NCBI RefSeq assembly: GCF_000719555.1
Contig: NZ_JOGX01000022.1
Span: 1 to 64,000 of the forward strand
Source of the DNA: Streptomyces sp. NRRL F-5727
GTDB taxonomy: Bacteria > Actinomycetota > Actinomycetes > Streptomycetales > Streptomycetaceae
Length of the DNA: 64,000 nucleotides
Direction: 5' to 3'
Below are positions 1 through 8,636 of this stretch, piece after piece. Each line of letters begins with the position of its first letter. The first letter of the stretch is position 1. Both the position numbers and the translations under genes were made by a program. Under the pieces are notes generated by a model, which saw only the letters and a list, made by a program, of their open reading frames with translations, ran no database searches and was not told where the DNA came from.

Positions 1-49
1 GCCCGCCGGGGGGCGGGACGCTTTACTTTCCCCCGCCGGGCCCCTCCCC

Positions 50-673
50 TCACGGGGTGCCCGGTGCCCGGTACGCGGCGAGGAAGGCGCGGATGCCGGC
101 CGTCGCGTAGAGGTCGAGGTCGGCCTCCGTGTGCTGGACGCCGCCGTGGAACATGGCCCGGTTCACGGGGATCCACAGCAGCAGTCCGGCGAAGTGGTGG
201 GCGGCCAGCGCGGGGTCGTCGGTCTTGAGCACTCCCTGGTCGGTCAGTCGCTCGAAGGTGGCCGCCAGGGTGGCCAGGACCCGTTCGAAACCGTGCTCGT
301 ACCAGGCGGCTCCCAGGGCGGGGAAGGCGTCGGCGTTGGCGATGATCAGCCGACGCAGCTGGATGACCTGGGGCTGGGTGAGAGCCGCCAGGAAGCGGCG
401 GGCGAGACGGGTCAGGTTCTCGTCCAGGGCGTCCGCGTCGGCGGGCACGTCGGCCACGAGGTCGAGCATGCCGTCGATGCGGTCGGTGGTGGCCAGGACG
501 ATCTCGGCGAACAGTTTCTCCTTGTCCGCGAAGTGCTTGTAGACGGTCTGCTTGGAGACCGCCGCCAGCTTCGCGATGTCGTCCATGCTCGTCCCCGCGT
601 ACCCCTTGTCCAGGAACACGGTGGTCGCGGCATCCAGGATCGCCTGGTGCTTACGTGCCGAACGGCTGTCCAT
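50..673 (-). CDS. TetR/AcrR family repressor
   Basis: The 207-aa product begins with a TetR-type helix-turn-helix at about residues 8-55; the stretch GTSMDDIAKLAAVSKQTVY is the recognition helix region. The C-terminal part is a helical ligand/dimer domain of the AefR-like type. The ATG is preceded by a good AGGAG ribosome site. The gene is divergent from the alpha/beta hydrolase at 810, and two tandem palindromes lie between them, so the likely role is repression of both genes. The ligand is unknown. Family call is secure; target assignment is inference from layout. Confidence 0.93.
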   Translation of the reverse strand: MDSRSARKHQAILDAATTVFLDKGYAGTSMDDIAKLAAVSKQTVYKHFADKEKLFAEIVLATTDRIDGMLDLVADVPADADALDENLTRLARRFLAALTQPQVIQLRRLIIANADAFPALGAAWYEHGFERVLATLAATFERLTDQGVLKTDDPALAAHHFAGLLLWIPVNRAMFHGGVQHTEADLDLYATAGIRAFLAAYRAPGTP

Positions 674-714
674 CTTCGACTCCTCTTGCCCGTCGTCGCC
701 CCGCCTGGCGAAGA

Positions 715-760
715 GTACTGGACCGACCAGTACCCGTAGTAGTACTGTACCGTCCAGTTC
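715..760. promoter_or_regulatory. Tandem TetR operators between divergent genes
   Basis: Positions 715-733 form a perfect inverted repeat, GTACTGG-ACCGA-CCAGTAC. Positions 742-760 hold a second, slightly degenerate copy, GTACTGT-ACCGT-CCAGTTC. The two copies are 27 bp apart. They sit in the intergenic region shared by the TetR gene and the alpha/beta hydrolase, the usual place for a self-regulating TetR operator. Binding by this protein is inferred. Confidence 0.75.
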
Positions 761-809
761 CGAAGCGGCAGGGCCCCCACGGCCGGGCCGCGCACCGATG
801 GGGGTTCAC

Positions 810-1613
810 ATGGACAAGGTCTTCTCGGCCGACGGCACGGCCATCGCCTTCGAACAGCGGGGGTCCGGCCCCGCGGTGGTGCTCGTCGGGGGAGCGTTCA
901 TGACGCGGCACGAGTCGGCGGAGCTCGCGGGTCTGCTGGCCGAGCGCCACACCGTGATCACGTACGACCGCCGCGGACGCGGCGACAGCGGTGACAGCCC
1001 GGCGTACGACGTGCAGCGCGAGGTCGAGGACCTGGACGCCCTGATCGGGCACGCCGGCGGCGAGGCCATGCTCTTCGGCATGTCCTCCGGCGCCGTCCTG
1101 GCGCTGGAGGCCACGGCGCGGGGCAGCGCCGTGACCCGGCTGGCCCTGTACGAGCCGCCCTTCGTCACCGACGACAGCCGACCGCCGCTCCCCGCCGACT
1201 ACGTCGCCCACCTGGAGGAACTGGTGGGGCGGGGGGCATACGGCGACGCGGTGGCGTACTTCATGACCGCTGCCGTGGGCATGCCCGCCGAGGCCGTCGC
1301 CGGCATGCGGCAGGCCCCCTTCTGGGCGGGCATGGAGGCCGTCGCCCGGACCCTGCCCTACGACGGCCGTGTCATGGGCGACACCATGTCCGGTCGTCCC
1401 CTGCCCGCCGACCGCTGGGCGTCCGTGACGGTTCCCGTCCTCGTCGGCAGTGGCGACGCCGGAGCGCCGCACCTGCTCACCGGCGCCCGTGCGTGCGCCG
1501 CCCTGGCCGACAACTTCACCCTCAGGGTCTTCCCCGGCGAGGAGCACACCATCGCCCCCGCCGCCCTCGCCCCCGTCCTGGTGGACTTCTTCACCGCCGA
1601 GGGGCCGGCCTGA
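810..1613 (+). CDS. Alpha/beta-fold hydrolase
   Basis: This is a 267-aa alpha/beta hydrolase. The nucleophile elbow is GMSSG, with Ser at about residue 92, and a late EEHT histidine completes the usual triad. The YDRRGRGDSGDS segment is typical of the family. I prefer the ATG at 810 (MDKVF); an ATG at 798 in the same frame would add four residues. It is divergent from the TetR gene and probably controlled by it through the tandem operators. Substrate is unknown; small esters, lactones or epoxides are all possible. Confidence 0.85.
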   Translation: MDKVFSADGTAIAFEQRGSGPAVVLVGGAFMTRHESAELAGLLAERHTVITYDRRGRGDSGDSPAYDVQREVEDLDALIGHAGGEAMLFGMSSGAVLALEATARGSAVTRLALYEPPFVTDDSRPPLPADYVAHLEELVGRGAYGDAVAYFMTAAVGMPAEAVAGMRQAPFWAGMEAVARTLPYDGRVMGDTMSGRPLPADRWASVTVPVLVGSGDAGAPHLLTGARACAALADNFTLRVFPGEEHTIAPAALAPVLVDFFTAEGPA

Positions 1614-1644
1614 GCGAGGTCTCGCGGGTCTGCCGGGAGTCGCT

Positions 1645-1986
1645 TCAGCCGGCTGCGGGGTGATCGGACTCCTGAGTCGCCGCGCGGCGGTACTCGGCGT
1701 TGATGCGCTGGGCCTCTTCGAGCTGGTCTTCCAGGACGATGATCCGGCAGGCGGCCTCGATCGGGGTTCCCTGGTCGACGAGTTCCCGGGCACGGGCCGC
1801 GATGCGCAGCTGGTAGCGGGAGTAGCGGCGGTGGCCGCCCTCGGAGCGCAGCGGCGTGATCAGGCGGGCTTCACCGATGGCGCGGAGGAAGCTCTGGGTG
1901 GTGCCGATCATTTCGGCGGCCCGGCCCATGGTGTAGGCGGGGTAGTCGTCGTCGTCGAGACGGTCGTACGAGTCGTCTGCTGTCAT
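1645..1986 (-). CDS. Small MerR-like DNA-binding protein
   Basis: The 113-aa protein has a MerR-type winged helix at about residues 17-75 (YTMGRAAEMIG, then LITPLRSEGGHRRYSRYQL) followed by a short helix rich in Glu and Arg. It has no effector-binding domain, so it resembles the stand-alone MerR-like proteins common in streptomycetes. A longer reading frame exists, but the ATG at 1986 has a GAGAGG ribosome site and everything upstream is low-complexity translation of a palindrome. It converges on the hydrolase, 31 bp away. Targets are unknown; the palindrome 27 bp upstream is a candidate site. Confidence 0.82.
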   Translation of the reverse strand: MTADDSYDRLDDDDYPAYTMGRAAEMIGTTQSFLRAIGEARLITPLRSEGGHRRYSRYQLRIAARARELVDQGTPIEAACRIIVLEDQLEEAQRINAEYRRAATQESDHPAAG

Positions 1987-2012
1987 TGGCACCTCTCTGC
2001 GGAACGCGTCGA

Positions 2013-2044
2013 GGGGCCCTGGTGCCGTACGGCACCAGGGCCCC
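2013..2044. repeat. Perfect 32-bp palindrome upstream of MerR-like gene
   Basis: The two 14-base arms GGGGCCCTGGTGCC and GGCACCAGGGCCCC flank a self-complementary GTAC, giving an uninterrupted 32-bp palindrome. It starts 27 bp before the ATG of the MerR-like gene, in its leader on the minus strand. It could be an operator, an attenuator or a cruciform-forming site. There is no convergent gene end here, so it is not an ordinary terminator. Confidence 0.7.
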
Positions 2045-2049
2045 GAAGG

Positions 2050-2704
2050 AACTACTACACCACCTGCCGGCCCTGATACTGCGCCGGCCTTCTGTGTCCG
2101 CGGCCCCGACCTGGCTGCTGTCGGGGGTGCGGGGATCGCGGTTGCTTGACCGGAGACCACCTCACTGTCGATGTCCTGCGGTACCCGGGCCCACGCGTTC
2201 TGCCCGGGCGATCCAGATGGCGAAGGTTCCTCCGTTCTTCCTCAGTGATCGATCTCTTACACGGGGTACTGCGTACTGCTGGTGTTGCGAACTGCGTTCA
2301 CGGGTGCCGCCTCTGCCATGACCGCGGCCCCGTGTCGGCGGCCCCTGATCACTGCGGGCCACCCGGTCCGGCGGTCAGCCCCGTCGCCGTCCTGCGACAA
2401 GCCTGGCTTCGAAGCTCCACCGCCGTACCGTCCTGCGTACTGCATGTCCTACGGCCGGCAGTCCGTCTCTGCCAGGCCCCATTGTCTCTCTGGGTTACAA
2501 GAGAAACTTTAAGTGCGTCAGAGCCCGATGTCTACTCCGGCGAACATAGATTTTCGTATGTCCGGTCGTGAGGTAATCGGCGAGGTAATCGGCGTCGACC
2601 ACCGGGGGCGGCCCGGCTCCCCCCGACACGTCACCGACCACCCGCCCCCCTCGGCGGCACGACCCGTCGAGAGGGACGGAGCGTCGTGCATAGGATCGGC
2701 TTTC
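2050..2704. other. Intergenic stretch without supported gene
   Basis: About 650 bp lie between the MerR-like gene and the GvpU-like gene. Open frames here are short, lack ribosome sites and read as low-complexity Arg/Pro/Cys peptides, so I call none. The stretch contains a 12-bp tandem repeat at 2570-2593. It may be a long regulatory region or the remains of a lost gene. Confidence 0.5.
2570..2593. repeat. Two tandem copies of a 12-bp unit
   Basis: GAGGTAATCGGC occurs twice in direct succession, about 110 bp upstream of the GvpU-like start. It might be a pair of binding sites or a slippage product. Confidence 0.6.
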
Positions 2705-3064
2705 ATGTCGAAGCCTGACGAGCTGCTCGTTGACGTCGCCGCGCTGGTGGAGTCCGGGCGCAGCAATCAGATGTCCCTGACCGTGGTCACCGGTGGCGCT
2801 GTCATCACCGGTCGCCTGGCTCCCGAAGCCGTGTGGCGGCAACGGGTGTCGGAGGTCCTGGCGGACTCGGCCCGGCTGGGCGAGTTCGCCGCCGTCTTCA
2901 CCGCCGCGACGAGGCGGGAAGGGCCTCCCGCACATCTGCACTTCCATATGGCCCGGATCCTTCAGGGCACGGTGGGGATCCCGGAGACGGGAGGGATGTA
3001 CCGCGTCGCGATCGCGGATGTCAGCGCCTGGACCATGGGCGACTTCAGCTACTCCGAGGACTGA
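2705..3064 (+). CDS. Possible GvpU-like gas-vesicle accessory protein
   Basis: The 119-aa product has a conserved-looking core: SLTVVTGGAVITGRLAP near residues 24-40, then AHLHFHMARIL and a final aromatic segment WTMGDFSYSED. The pattern resembles the short GvpU family, but I cannot confirm this without a profile search, and no other gvp gene is in the window. I chose the ATG at 2705; the upstream in-frame extension is low-complexity. It is followed by a strong hairpin shared with the convergent neighbour. If not GvpU, it is a conserved hypothetical cytoplasmic protein. Confidence 0.55.
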   Translation: MSKPDELLVDVAALVESGRSNQMSLTVVTGGAVITGRLAPEAVWRQRVSEVLADSARLGEFAAVFTAATRREGPPAHLHFHMARILQGTVGIPETGGMYRVAIADVSAWTMGDFSYSED

Positions 3065-3107
3065 CCGCCCGTCGGCCTCGCGACACGGAGAGGGAACCAC
3101 CGATACG

Positions 3108-3147
3108 CGGGAGGGCCCGGCCGGCATGTGCCGACCGGGCCCTCCCG
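3108..3147. terminator. Bidirectional terminator
   Basis: Arms CGGGAGGGCCCGG (3108-3120) and CCGGGCCCTCCCG (3135-3147) pair perfectly, with a second inner stem CGGCA/TGCCG. It lies between the convergent gene ends at 3064 and 3165 and can serve both. Confidence 0.85.
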
Positions 3148-3164
3148 GCTGTCCGGGTGTCCGT

Positions 3165-3488
3165 TCACGTGCGCGCGCAGGCCGCCTCGGGAGTGCCGAG
3201 CAGTGCCGAGGCGCGCTGGAGCGGGTCGGAGTCGCGGGGCGGCTCGGGTGCCTGGGGGAGGCCGCGACAGGTGAAGCCGAGCTTGGTCATGGCCCGGACG
3301 ACCTCACCCGCGCTGAAGTCGCGGCGGTCCTGACCGGTGATGACCTGGCCGACCTGCTTGACCGGGTAGGCGCGGCGGCCGATGATCACGGACTCGCCGC
3401 TGATCTCCTCGGGCTTGACGCCCTTCATGGAGGCCAGGACTCCGCTCTTGGTGAGTTCGAAGGGGAAGCGGGCGATGACACAGCGCAC
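3165..3488 (-). CDS. Conserved small protein next to RNA helicase
   Basis: The 107-aa product starts at a GTG (VRCVIARFPF). It carries a conserved actinobacterial block, with GVKPEEISGESVIIGRR and then YPVKQVGQVITGQDRRDFS. It lies downstream of the DEAD-box helicase on the same strand, the same order as I recall in S. coelicolor (SCO5919-SCO5921). No catalytic motif or membrane segment is visible. Function is unknown; its place suggests a link to the cold-shock/RNA-helicase group. Confidence 0.78.
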   Translation of the reverse strand: MRCVIARFPFELTKSGVLASMKGVKPEEISGESVIIGRRAYPVKQVGQVITGQDRRDFSAGEVVRAMTKLGFTCRGLPQAPEPPRDSDPLQRASALLGTPEAACART

Positions 3489-3628
3489 GATGCCTCACAG
3501 GGAGAGGGAGGGACGGGTTTCCGCCGTGGTGAGGCGGTCGGGGCGAGGACGGCGGGCGAGGACGGCGGGCGAGGACGGGCGCGACGGGCGCCCGCTCGGC
3601 TGTGACGCCGGTCCGGATCACGGGGTGC

Positions 3629-5140
3629 TCAGGGCGCCGCGTCGAAGGCGGGCCGTCGCCCGCCGGCGCGCCGGACGGCCGCGGCGGGGCTGCGCCGACC
3701 GCGGGAGGCCGCGCCGCGGGTGCGGCGCTCGGCGGGCGGCGCGGTGATCGTCACGGGGATGCCGGACGGGGCCTGGGCACCCGTGATCCGGCGGAACTCC
3801 TCCTCGCCGGAACGGGCCTGGGTGGTGCGGGGCACGATGCCGGCGGCCGTCATGAGGCGGGTCATGGAGCGGCGCTGCTGGGGCGTGACCAGGGTGACGA
3901 CGCTCCCGGACTCGCCGGCCCGGGCGGTACGGCCGCCGCGGTGGAGGTAGTCCTTGTGGTCGGTCGGCGGGTCCACGTTGACGACGAGGTCGAGATCGTC
4001 GACGTGGATGCCGCGCGCCGCGACGTTCGTCGCGACCAGGACGGTGACGTGCCCGGTCTTGAACCAGGCGAGGGTGCGGGTGCGCTGGGGCTGCGACTTC
4101 CCGCCGTGCAGGGCGGCGGCCCGGACGCCGCAGCCGAGGAGGTCCGCGGTGAGGCGGTCCACCGCGTGCTTGGTGTCCAGGAACATGATCACCCGCCCGT
4201 CGCGGGCCGCGATCTCCGTCGTCAGCCGGTGCTTGTCGGCGCCGTGCACGTGCAGGACGTGGTGCTCCATCGTGGTGACCGCGCCCTGGGAGGGGTCCAC
4301 GGAGTGGACGACCGGGTCGGCGAGGTAGCGGCGGACCAGGAGGTCGACGTTGCGGTCCAGGGTCGCGGAGAACAGCATGCGCTGGCCCTCGGGGCGGACC
4401 TGGTCCAGGAGCGCGGTGACCTGGGGCATGAAGCCCATGTCGGCCATCTGGTCGGCCTCGTCCAGCACGGTGATCGCGACCTGGTCCAGCCGGCAGTCAC
4501 CACGGTCGATGAGGTCCTTGAGCCGCCCGGGGGTGGCCACCACGACTTCGGCACCCCCGCGCAGCACGTGCGCCTGCCGCCTGATCGGCATCCCGCCGAC
4601 GACCGTGGCCATCCGCAGCCTCACGGCGCGGGCGTAGGGGGTGAGGGCGTCGGTGACCTGCTGGGCGAGTTCCCGGGTGGGGACCAGGATCAGCGCCAGC
4701 GGCTGGTGTGGCGCCGCGAGCCGTCCGGCCGTACGGGCCAGCAGCGCCAGGCCGAAGGCGAGGGTCTTGCCCGAACCGGTCCGGCCGCGGCCCAGGACGT
4801 CACGGCCCGCCAGGGAGTTCGGCAGCGTCGCACCCTGGATCGGGAACGGCACGGACACCCCCTGCGCGGTGAGCGCGGCCAGCAGGGGCTTCGGCAGGTC
4901 GAGGGCGGCGAACGTCTCGACGGCGGGCAGCGCCGGGGTGATCGTCCTCGGCAGGGCGAACTCCCCCTGAGGGGCGGAGCGCCGGCCCTGGCCGCCGGAG
5001 CGCCTCGGCGCTGCCGAACGGCTCGGCGCGGACGAACCGATGTGACCGCTCCGGCCCGAACCGGCGGCGGTGCCGTACGCGTGGCCACCGCCGTTGCGGC
5101 GGGCGCGGGACGATCGGCTGTTCGTGCGTGCGGGGTTCAT
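3629..5140 (-). CDS. DEAD-box ATP-dependent RNA helicase
   Basis: This 503-aa helicase has all core motifs. A basic, Gly/Ser-rich tail covers residues 1-60, then come motif I GRGRTGSGKT (117-126), PTRELA, TPGRL, the DEAD box (227-230), SAT (258-260), ARGIHV and motif VI written HRGGRTAR (400-407), where most relatives have HRxGRTGR. A basic, disordered C-terminus follows. It unwinds short RNA duplexes, probably in cold-stress ribosome or mRNA handling. The ATG at 5140 has an AAGGAAGG ribosome site. It lies downstream of cspA, separated by a terminator and a 200-nt leader. Confidence 0.95.
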   Translation of the reverse strand: MNPARTNSRSSRARRNGGGHAYGTAAGSGRSGHIGSSAPSRSAAPRRSGGQGRRSAPQGEFALPRTITPALPAVETFAALDLPKPLLAALTAQGVSVPFPIQGATLPNSLAGRDVLGRGRTGSGKTLAFGLALLARTAGRLAAPHQPLALILVPTRELAQQVTDALTPYARAVRLRMATVVGGMPIRRQAHVLRGGAEVVVATPGRLKDLIDRGDCRLDQVAITVLDEADQMADMGFMPQVTALLDQVRPEGQRMLFSATLDRNVDLLVRRYLADPVVHSVDPSQGAVTTMEHHVLHVHGADKHRLTTEIAARDGRVIMFLDTKHAVDRLTADLLGCGVRAAALHGGKSQPQRTRTLAWFKTGHVTVLVATNVAARGIHVDDLDLVVNVDPPTDHKDYLHRGGRTARAGESGSVVTLVTPQQRRSMTRLMTAAGIVPRTTQARSGEEEFRRITGAQAPSGIPVTITAPPAERRTRGAASRGRRSPAAAVRRAGGRRPAFDAAP

Positions 5141-5339
5141 GGAGAACCTTCCTTGATACGGCGCGTATCGAGGATCTCCGGCAGCGGATGGACGGCGCTG
5201 GGAATCACAGGAACGGGCCGAACGGAATGCGAAAGCGATCGGCTTGGCTCGCGACAGGGAATTGTCGACGCGCAGGAGGGGGACCGGAAGAAGTGCGAGA
5301 GGCGCAGATGCGGTCGAAAGCCCTGGGGGAATGTACGCG
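5141..5339 (-). promoter_or_regulatory. Long leader of the helicase gene
   Basis: About 200 nt separate the cspA terminator from the helicase ATG and contain no supported gene. A long 5' leader is typical of cold-inducible helicase and csp genes, so post-transcriptional control is plausible. I did not identify a named RNA motif. Confidence 0.4.
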
Positions 5340-5375
5340 GCTGGGGCCCGCACCCCGAGGGATGCGGGCCCCAGC
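5340..5375 (-). terminator. cspA terminator
   Basis: Perfect 13-bp stem: GCTGGGGCCCGCA (5340-5352) and TGCGGGCCCCAGC (5363-5375), with a 10-nt loop. It lies 20 bp after the cspA stop codon. Confidence 0.88.
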
Positions 5376-5394
5376 CACGAATGATGCGCAGGCG

Positions 5395-5598
5395 TCAGGC
5401 GGAGACGATGTTCTCGGCCGTCGGGCCCTTCTGGCCCTGCGCGATGTCGAAGGTGACCTTCTGGCCCTCCTGCAGCTCACGGAAGCCCTGGGAGGCGATG
5501 TTCGAGTAGTGGGCGAAGACGTCGGGGCCGCCGCCCTCCTGCTCGATGAAGCCGAAGCCCTTTTCCGCGTTGAACCACTTCACGGTGCCAGTAGCCAT
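5395..5598 (-). CDS. cspA: Cold-shock protein CspA family
   Basis: The 67-aa product is a single cold-shock domain. RNP1 is KGFGFI and RNP2 is VFAHY, both with the surface aromatics that stack on single-stranded RNA or DNA. Length and start ([10 protein letters not shown]) match the family exactly. The ribosome site AAAGGAG lies just upstream. It acts as an RNA chaperone in the cytoplasm. A strong terminator follows, and a cold-shock-type RNA helicase lies downstream on the same strand. Confidence 0.97.
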   Translation of the reverse strand: MATGTVKWFNAEKGFGFIEQEGGGPDVFAHYSNIASQGFRELQEGQKVTFDIAQGQKGPTAENIVSA

Positions 5599-6113
5599 GT
5601 CATATCTCCTTTGGGGCAGTACGCCGGAATCCGTACCGTACGGACGCCGTGTCGCCGCGATGATGCCCTGCCCGGAAAATGACCGGAAATACAAAGCGCT
5701 TCCGTTCGGCAGGGGCCGGACGAGAAGTGCCTGATGTTCTTGGGTACCAAAACTGCAACTGGTTTCGACAGTAGCATGCCATCGCTTCCGGTGCGTTTCC
5801 GGAATTTCTCTGCGTGTTGCCGACAAAAACCCTCCCCGCGAGGACCGCCAAATCCTCCGGTCGCGGGCACAGGTATTCGCCCACCCCGAGCGCAGCGTTC
5901 CGGCCGCGAAGGTGTTCCGGGACACGCTGAGAGGGCACCGGCCACGGGCCGGCCCCGCCCGGCGGGCCGGTGGGGCTGGACGGGTGGAGTTCGGCACCTG
6001 ACTCCGGCGCCGTCCGCCGGGAGCGCCGCTCGGCCGGATTACATGGGCCTGCGCCTCGGCGCGGGGCGTGCCGGTGCCCTCTCGGTCCCGGACCCGACGA
6101 CTGGAAGAGCACC
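5599..6113. other. Divergent intergenic region cspA / M23 peptidase
   Basis: About 515 bp separate the divergent cspA and M23 peptidase starts. The cspA-proximal 200 bp are relatively AT-rich for this genome and should hold its promoter and leader. The part near 5840-5900 contains ACCGCCAAATCC and several G/C-rich inverted repeats before the peptidase start. I could not match it to a known riboswitch. No gene is supported. Confidence 0.45.
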
Positions 6114-7388
6114 ATGGCAGAGCGCCACCCTCGCAACCGCACCGGCCGCGGCACGCTACGCCGCGGGCTCGCCGCCGCCGTGCTCGCGGTCGGCATGCTG
6201 ACGGCTGCGACGACACCCGGACACGGCACCGGCGCCACCCCGCCCGCGCCCGGCCCCCAGTTCACGCCGCTGACGGCGGCCGTGATGACCGAACCGGCGC
6301 CGTTCCGCGCCACGGACGGCAAGACGCACCTCTCGTACGAACTGCTCACCACGAACGCGCTGCCCAGCAGCGCGCGGGTGCGGCTGGACCGGGTCGAGGT
6401 CCGGGACGCCCGCACCCACCGGGTGGTGGGCTCGCTGAGCGGTCAGGCGCTGGCCGACGCCGCCAACCCGGTGGGCGACCCCCTGCCGGGCGCGGACGGG
6501 TACACGCCGGCGCCGCCGGGGCCGACGCCGACCGTGATCCCGGGCTCCCAGCAGTGGGTCGTCTGGCTCGACCTGGTCCTCGACCGCGACCGGCGGGTGC
6601 CCAAGGTCCTCGAACACCACCTCACGGGCGCCGTCCTCACCGCCTCCGGCTCCTCCCCGTTCGAGGAGACCGTGCAGATCACCCCGACCGACCGCACCGC
6701 GCCGCTGAACCTGGACGCGCCGGTCCGCCCCGGCACCTGGTACTCCAGCGAGTCCTGCTGCGGCAACACCCACCACCGGCGCGGCCTCGGCCCGATCAAC
6801 GGCCGCTTCTACGTGCCGCAGCGCTTCGCGATCGACTGGTACAAGGTCGGCGACCGGGGACAGACCTGGGAGGGCGACCCCGCCCGGCTCACCAGCTACC
6901 TGAGCTACCGGCAGCCCGTCGTGGCGGCGGCCGGCGGCAGGGTGGTGGAGGTCCAGGACGGGATCCCGGACAACACGCCGCCCGTCACGCCGCCGGTCCC
7001 GCCCATCGAGGAGACCGTCGGCAACCACGTCACCGTGGAGGTCGCGCCCGGCCGCTACCTGCTCTACGCCCACCTGACGCCCGGCTCGCTCAGGGTCCGG
7101 GAAGGCGACCACGTCGAACCCGGCCGGGTCCTCGGGCTGATCGGCAACAGCGGCAACTCGACCACGCCGCACCTGCACTTCCAGGTGATGACCACGCCCG
7201 AGTTCTTCCCGACCGACAGCCCGCCGTTCACCTTCCGGAAGTTCCGCGTCGTCGGCCAGGTCGAACCCCGCCTCTGGGACGACAACCTGGGCACCCAGCC
7301 GACCGGCGTCCTGCCGATCACCCCCTCGCCGCACGACGGCCCCCACCACGCGCGCTACCCCCTCGACCGCGAGGTGCTGCAGTTCTGA
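6114..7388 (+). CDS. Secreted M23 family metallopeptidase
   Basis: The 424-aa precursor begins with an Arg-rich n-region and an Ala/Leu signal sequence (about residues 14-40). The C-terminal half is a LytM/M23 domain: [45 protein letters not shown] and the zinc motif HLHFQ. The N-terminal half is a beta-rich domain often seen in actinobacterial exported peptidases. It is expected to cut peptide cross-links in peptidoglycan or act on extracellular substrates. The ATG at 6114 has a GGAAGAG ribosome site. A 21-bp terminator stem follows. Confidence 0.9.
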   Translation: MAERHPRNRTGRGTLRRGLAAAVLAVGMLTAATTPGHGTGATPPAPGPQFTPLTAAVMTEPAPFRATDGKTHLSYELLTTNALPSSARVRLDRVEVRDARTHRVVGSLSGQALADAANPVGDPLPGADGYTPAPPGPTPTVIPGSQQWVVWLDLVLDRDRRVPKVLEHHLTGAVLTASGSSPFEETVQITPTDRTAPLNLDAPVRPGTWYSSESCCGNTHHRRGLGPINGRFYVPQRFAIDWYKVGDRGQTWEGDPARLTSYLSYRQPVVAAAGGRVVEVQDGIPDNTPPVTPPVPPIEETVGNHVTVEVAPGRYLLYAHLTPGSLRVREGDHVEPGRVLGLIGNSGNSTTPHLHFQVMTTPEFFPTDSPPFTFRKFRVVGQVEPRLWDDNLGTQPTGVLPITPSPHDGPHHARYPLDREVLQF

Positions 7389-7408
7389 CCGCTCCCCGGC
7401 AGCCCCGG

Positions 7409-7453
7409 ACGACGACGCAGGCCCTGGTCCCCGACCAGGGCCTGCGTCGTCGT
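7409..7453. terminator. Strong terminator after M23 peptidase
   Basis: Two perfectly complementary 21-base arms (7409-7429 and 7433-7453) flank a CCC loop. The hairpin starts about 20 bp after the stop codon. Confidence 0.9.
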
Positions 7454-7641
7454 GGCACGTGACCCGGGGCTTCGCCCAGGAGCGCCACGACGATCAACCG
7501 GGTAACGTCTTCGTCATGTTCTTCCAGCCGCCGATTCACGGGTGAAGGCGTGACGGGCCCCTGCTGACGCCCCTCCGCGTCGCCGCGCCTGTCCCCACCG
7601 ACGAATCCGTAGATCACCTCACACCGACGCAGGGAGAACCC

Positions 7642-7857
7642 GTGCCCGACAGCAAGAACATCAACAACCCCGTGGGTCAGGGCGGCGGCCAGCGCAAGAA
7701 GCTGTCCCGTGCCGAGCGGCAGGCCAACGGTCCGCACCGCAACCTCGACCGCCAGGGTGCCGCCGACCGGAAGGCGGAGCTGGTGCGCAAGATGCGCGAG
7801 AAGACCCACACGGCCGAGGGCGCCGGGCAGACGGACGACGACACCGCGCAGAGCTGA
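7642..7857 (+). CDS. DUF6243-like small basic protein
   Basis: This 71-aa highly charged protein starts at a GTG with an AGGGAG site. The sequences GGQRKKLSRAERQ and DRKAELVRKMREKT match my memory of the DUF6243 family of streptomycetes. It is soluble, probably helical, and lacks any membrane or catalytic motif. Function is unknown; the basic helices would be compatible with nucleic-acid binding. Confidence 0.75.
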   Translation: MPDSKNINNPVGQGGGQRKKLSRAERQANGPHRNLDRQGAADRKAELVRKMREKTHTAEGAGQTDDDTAQS

Positions 7858-7934
7858 CCACCGGAGGGCGGACGCGGCGGCGCCGGCCACTCCTGGACCA
7901 GGCACGGGATCAGCGGTCGCGGGGACAGCAGGTC

Positions 7935-8495
7935 TCATCTCCGCATGCCCTGGGGCAGGTAGATCATGCGTCCCCCGACGACGGGGCGGGGGTGGGGCCG
8001 GGGCTGCCGGGAGGCGCCGCCTTCCGCCTCCCAGGCGTCCTCACCGGCCCCTGCCTCCCGCAGGGCACGGCCGGTCGCGTTCTCCTCGGACATCAGGGTG
8101 TCCGTGGTGTGGACGTTGCCCGGGGCGGACGCGGCGGCCATCAGCCTCGCGGCGGCGGCGGGTTCGGTCTCCGGGGGAACCACGAGCAGGTCGCAGCGGT
8201 CGAGGCCGTACGACAGCAGGATCATCGCGTCGGTGTCCTGACCGGTGATCCAGCCGACGTGCACGGCGTATTCGCCGACGGAGACCTTGTACGGGGAGAC
8301 CGGCCAGGGTGCGGGGTTCGCGGTGATGCGGGTGACGCGCCCGAAGCGCTCGCGCAGCGCGTCCACCAGGGCCGGCAACTCGGTGGCGAGATCGCGTGAG
8401 TACGGCCACCAGGCACCGTCCAGCAGGCCGGCCAGGGAGGTGTGCGGTGTCAGCGCCAGGCGCGCCTGGCGGATGGGAGCGGCGGTGCTGGTCAT
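7935..8495 (-). CDS. DUF5994 family protein (copy 1)
   Basis: The 186-aa product has the family signature SLAGLLDGAWWPYSRDL near residue 20 and a LDRCDLLVVPPETEP block later on. It is a paralogue of the gene at 9113, which shares the GAWWPxSRD motif. The C-terminal 40 residues are Arg/Gly/Pro-rich and probably disordered. It is cytoplasmic, with no known activity. The two DUF5994 genes are divergently arranged with a small gene between them. Confidence 0.8.
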   Translation of the reverse strand: MTSTAAPIRQARLALTPHTSLAGLLDGAWWPYSRDLATELPALVDALRERFGRVTRITANPAPWPVSPYKVSVGEYAVHVGWITGQDTDAMILLSYGLDRCDLLVVPPETEPAAAARLMAAASAPGNVHTTDTLMSEENATGRALREAGAGEDAWEAEGGASRQPRPHPRPVVGGRMIYLPQGMRR

Positions 8496-8636
8496 GAGAC
8501 CGCGACCTGTCCCCGGGGTGCCCCATGGGCGCCCCGGCCTAGTGATCGCCGGGAACGACGTCCGCTCGAAGCGGGCGTACGAGGTGCTCCCGGTACCTCC
8601 AACGTACTCCGCGCCGGGGCCCGACAGGGGCGGCGG

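Noticed and set aside
2146..2571. A 141-aa Cys-containing open frame in the 2-2.7 kb gap
   Set aside because: It has no ribosome site, no family motif and atypical codon use.
5830..5900. ACCGCCAAATCC upstream of the M23 peptidase as part of a ydaO/c-di-AMP riboswitch
   Set aside because: The other conserved blocks of that riboswitch (GGGGGACCCA and GGGGTGAATC) are not found on this strand in order, so I did not call it.
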